A DNA stretch of 64,000 nucleotides, taken from positions 1,302,001-1,366,000 of the forward strand of contig NZ_FVZB01000006.1 in NCBI RefSeq assembly GCF_900166655.1, read 5' to 3'. The position numbers and the translations under genes were made by a program. The DNA is from Halobacillus hunanensis (GTDB lineage: Bacteria; Bacillota; Bacilli; Bacillales; Halobacillaceae). The first letter of the stretch is position 1, and each line of letters begins with the position of its first letter. The notes beneath the pieces are model-generated. The model ran no database searches. It saw nothing but the letters and a program-made list of their open reading frames with translations, and had not been told where the DNA came from. This document shows, piece by piece, positions 63,910 through 64,000 of the stretch.

Positions 63910-64000
63910 ATTTTCCCTCCTTGATATAGACCATTTAAGTTTATTAATTAGGGTGGTGGGTATTTGATTTATATGATGGATAAGAAAGAATAATCTTAGT

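Overview
The window looks like the chromosome of a low-G+C, moderately halophilic member of the Bacillaceae, most like Halobacillus or a close relative. The evidence is gene content and order: noc, parA (soj), parB (spo0J), yyaC, yyaD, ychF, rpsF-ssb-rpsR, yybS-gdpP-rplI-dnaB helicase, purA, walRKHIJ-htrA and rlmH appear in nearly the order known on the left side of oriC in Bacillus subtilis. Most genes lie on the minus strand, which fits a replication fork entering from the right. The genus is an inference; no 16S rRNA gene is present.

Layout. 0-9 kb: the 3' part of a formimidoylglutamase gene, a YjiH-type membrane protein, then a convergent operon for murein-peptide recycling (DUF819 membrane protein, Ala-Glu epimerase YkfB, NlpC/P60 endopeptidase YkfC), small membrane proteins, and a repeat element with inverted ends. 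8-15 kb is accessory: a helicase-like ATPase with two C-terminal membrane segments, divergent from an unrecognised gene, followed by a type VII secretion LXG cassette whose toxin ends in a glycine-zipper domain. 15-26 kb: lysine riboswitch with dapA, yuiD-like gene, fdhD, a G+C-rich dihydrouridine synthase, an XRE regulator, rlmH, an M48 protease, asnB and threonine aldolase. 25.9-26.1 kb: a dense cluster of DnaA boxes between ltaE and htrA. 26-35 kb: the wall-metabolism operon walRKHIJ-htrA, a LysM/G5/M23 endopeptidase and a tRNA-Asp/tRNA-Phe pair with a partial duplication. 36-52 kb: purA with a PurBox pair, DeoR-HAD operon, dnaB helicase-rplI-gdpP-yybS, a PHP phosphatase, a decayed serA fragment, an oligopeptide-binding lipoprotein, the hmp/nsrR nitric-oxide pair, rpsR-ssb-rpsF with leader, and ychF. 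52-58.6 kb: yyzM, mscS-type channel, yyaD, yyaC, DUF554, parB, parA, noc. 58.6-64 kb: msrB, a small unknown gene, an M19 dipeptidase, a YtxH protein, an SDR stress dehydrogenase and a phosphoesterase, where rsmG/mnmG/mnmE would normally stand.

How parts fit together. Replication and segregation control dominates: three parS-like sites (55.8, 58.5 and 60.2 kb) lie close to their binding protein genes, Noc shares the region, and the DnaA-box cluster could titrate DnaA near the origin. Envelope upkeep forms a second theme (WalRK, M23 and NlpC/P60 hydrolases, HtrA, M48 protease, YkfB recycling, M19 dipeptidase). Several leaders and operators can be read directly: lysine riboswitch, S6:S18 leader, NsrR palindrome, PurBoxes and a possible sigma-B promoter.

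Best candidates for something new: the DnaA-box cluster, the membrane-anchored helicase with its divergent partner, the glycine-zipper LXG toxin with its membrane immunity candidate, the synteny break beside noc, and a 39-bp palindrome used twice as a terminator. Start codons were often moved downstream to match a Shine-Dalgarno sequence; such choices are stated in each entry. No computation or database search was run.
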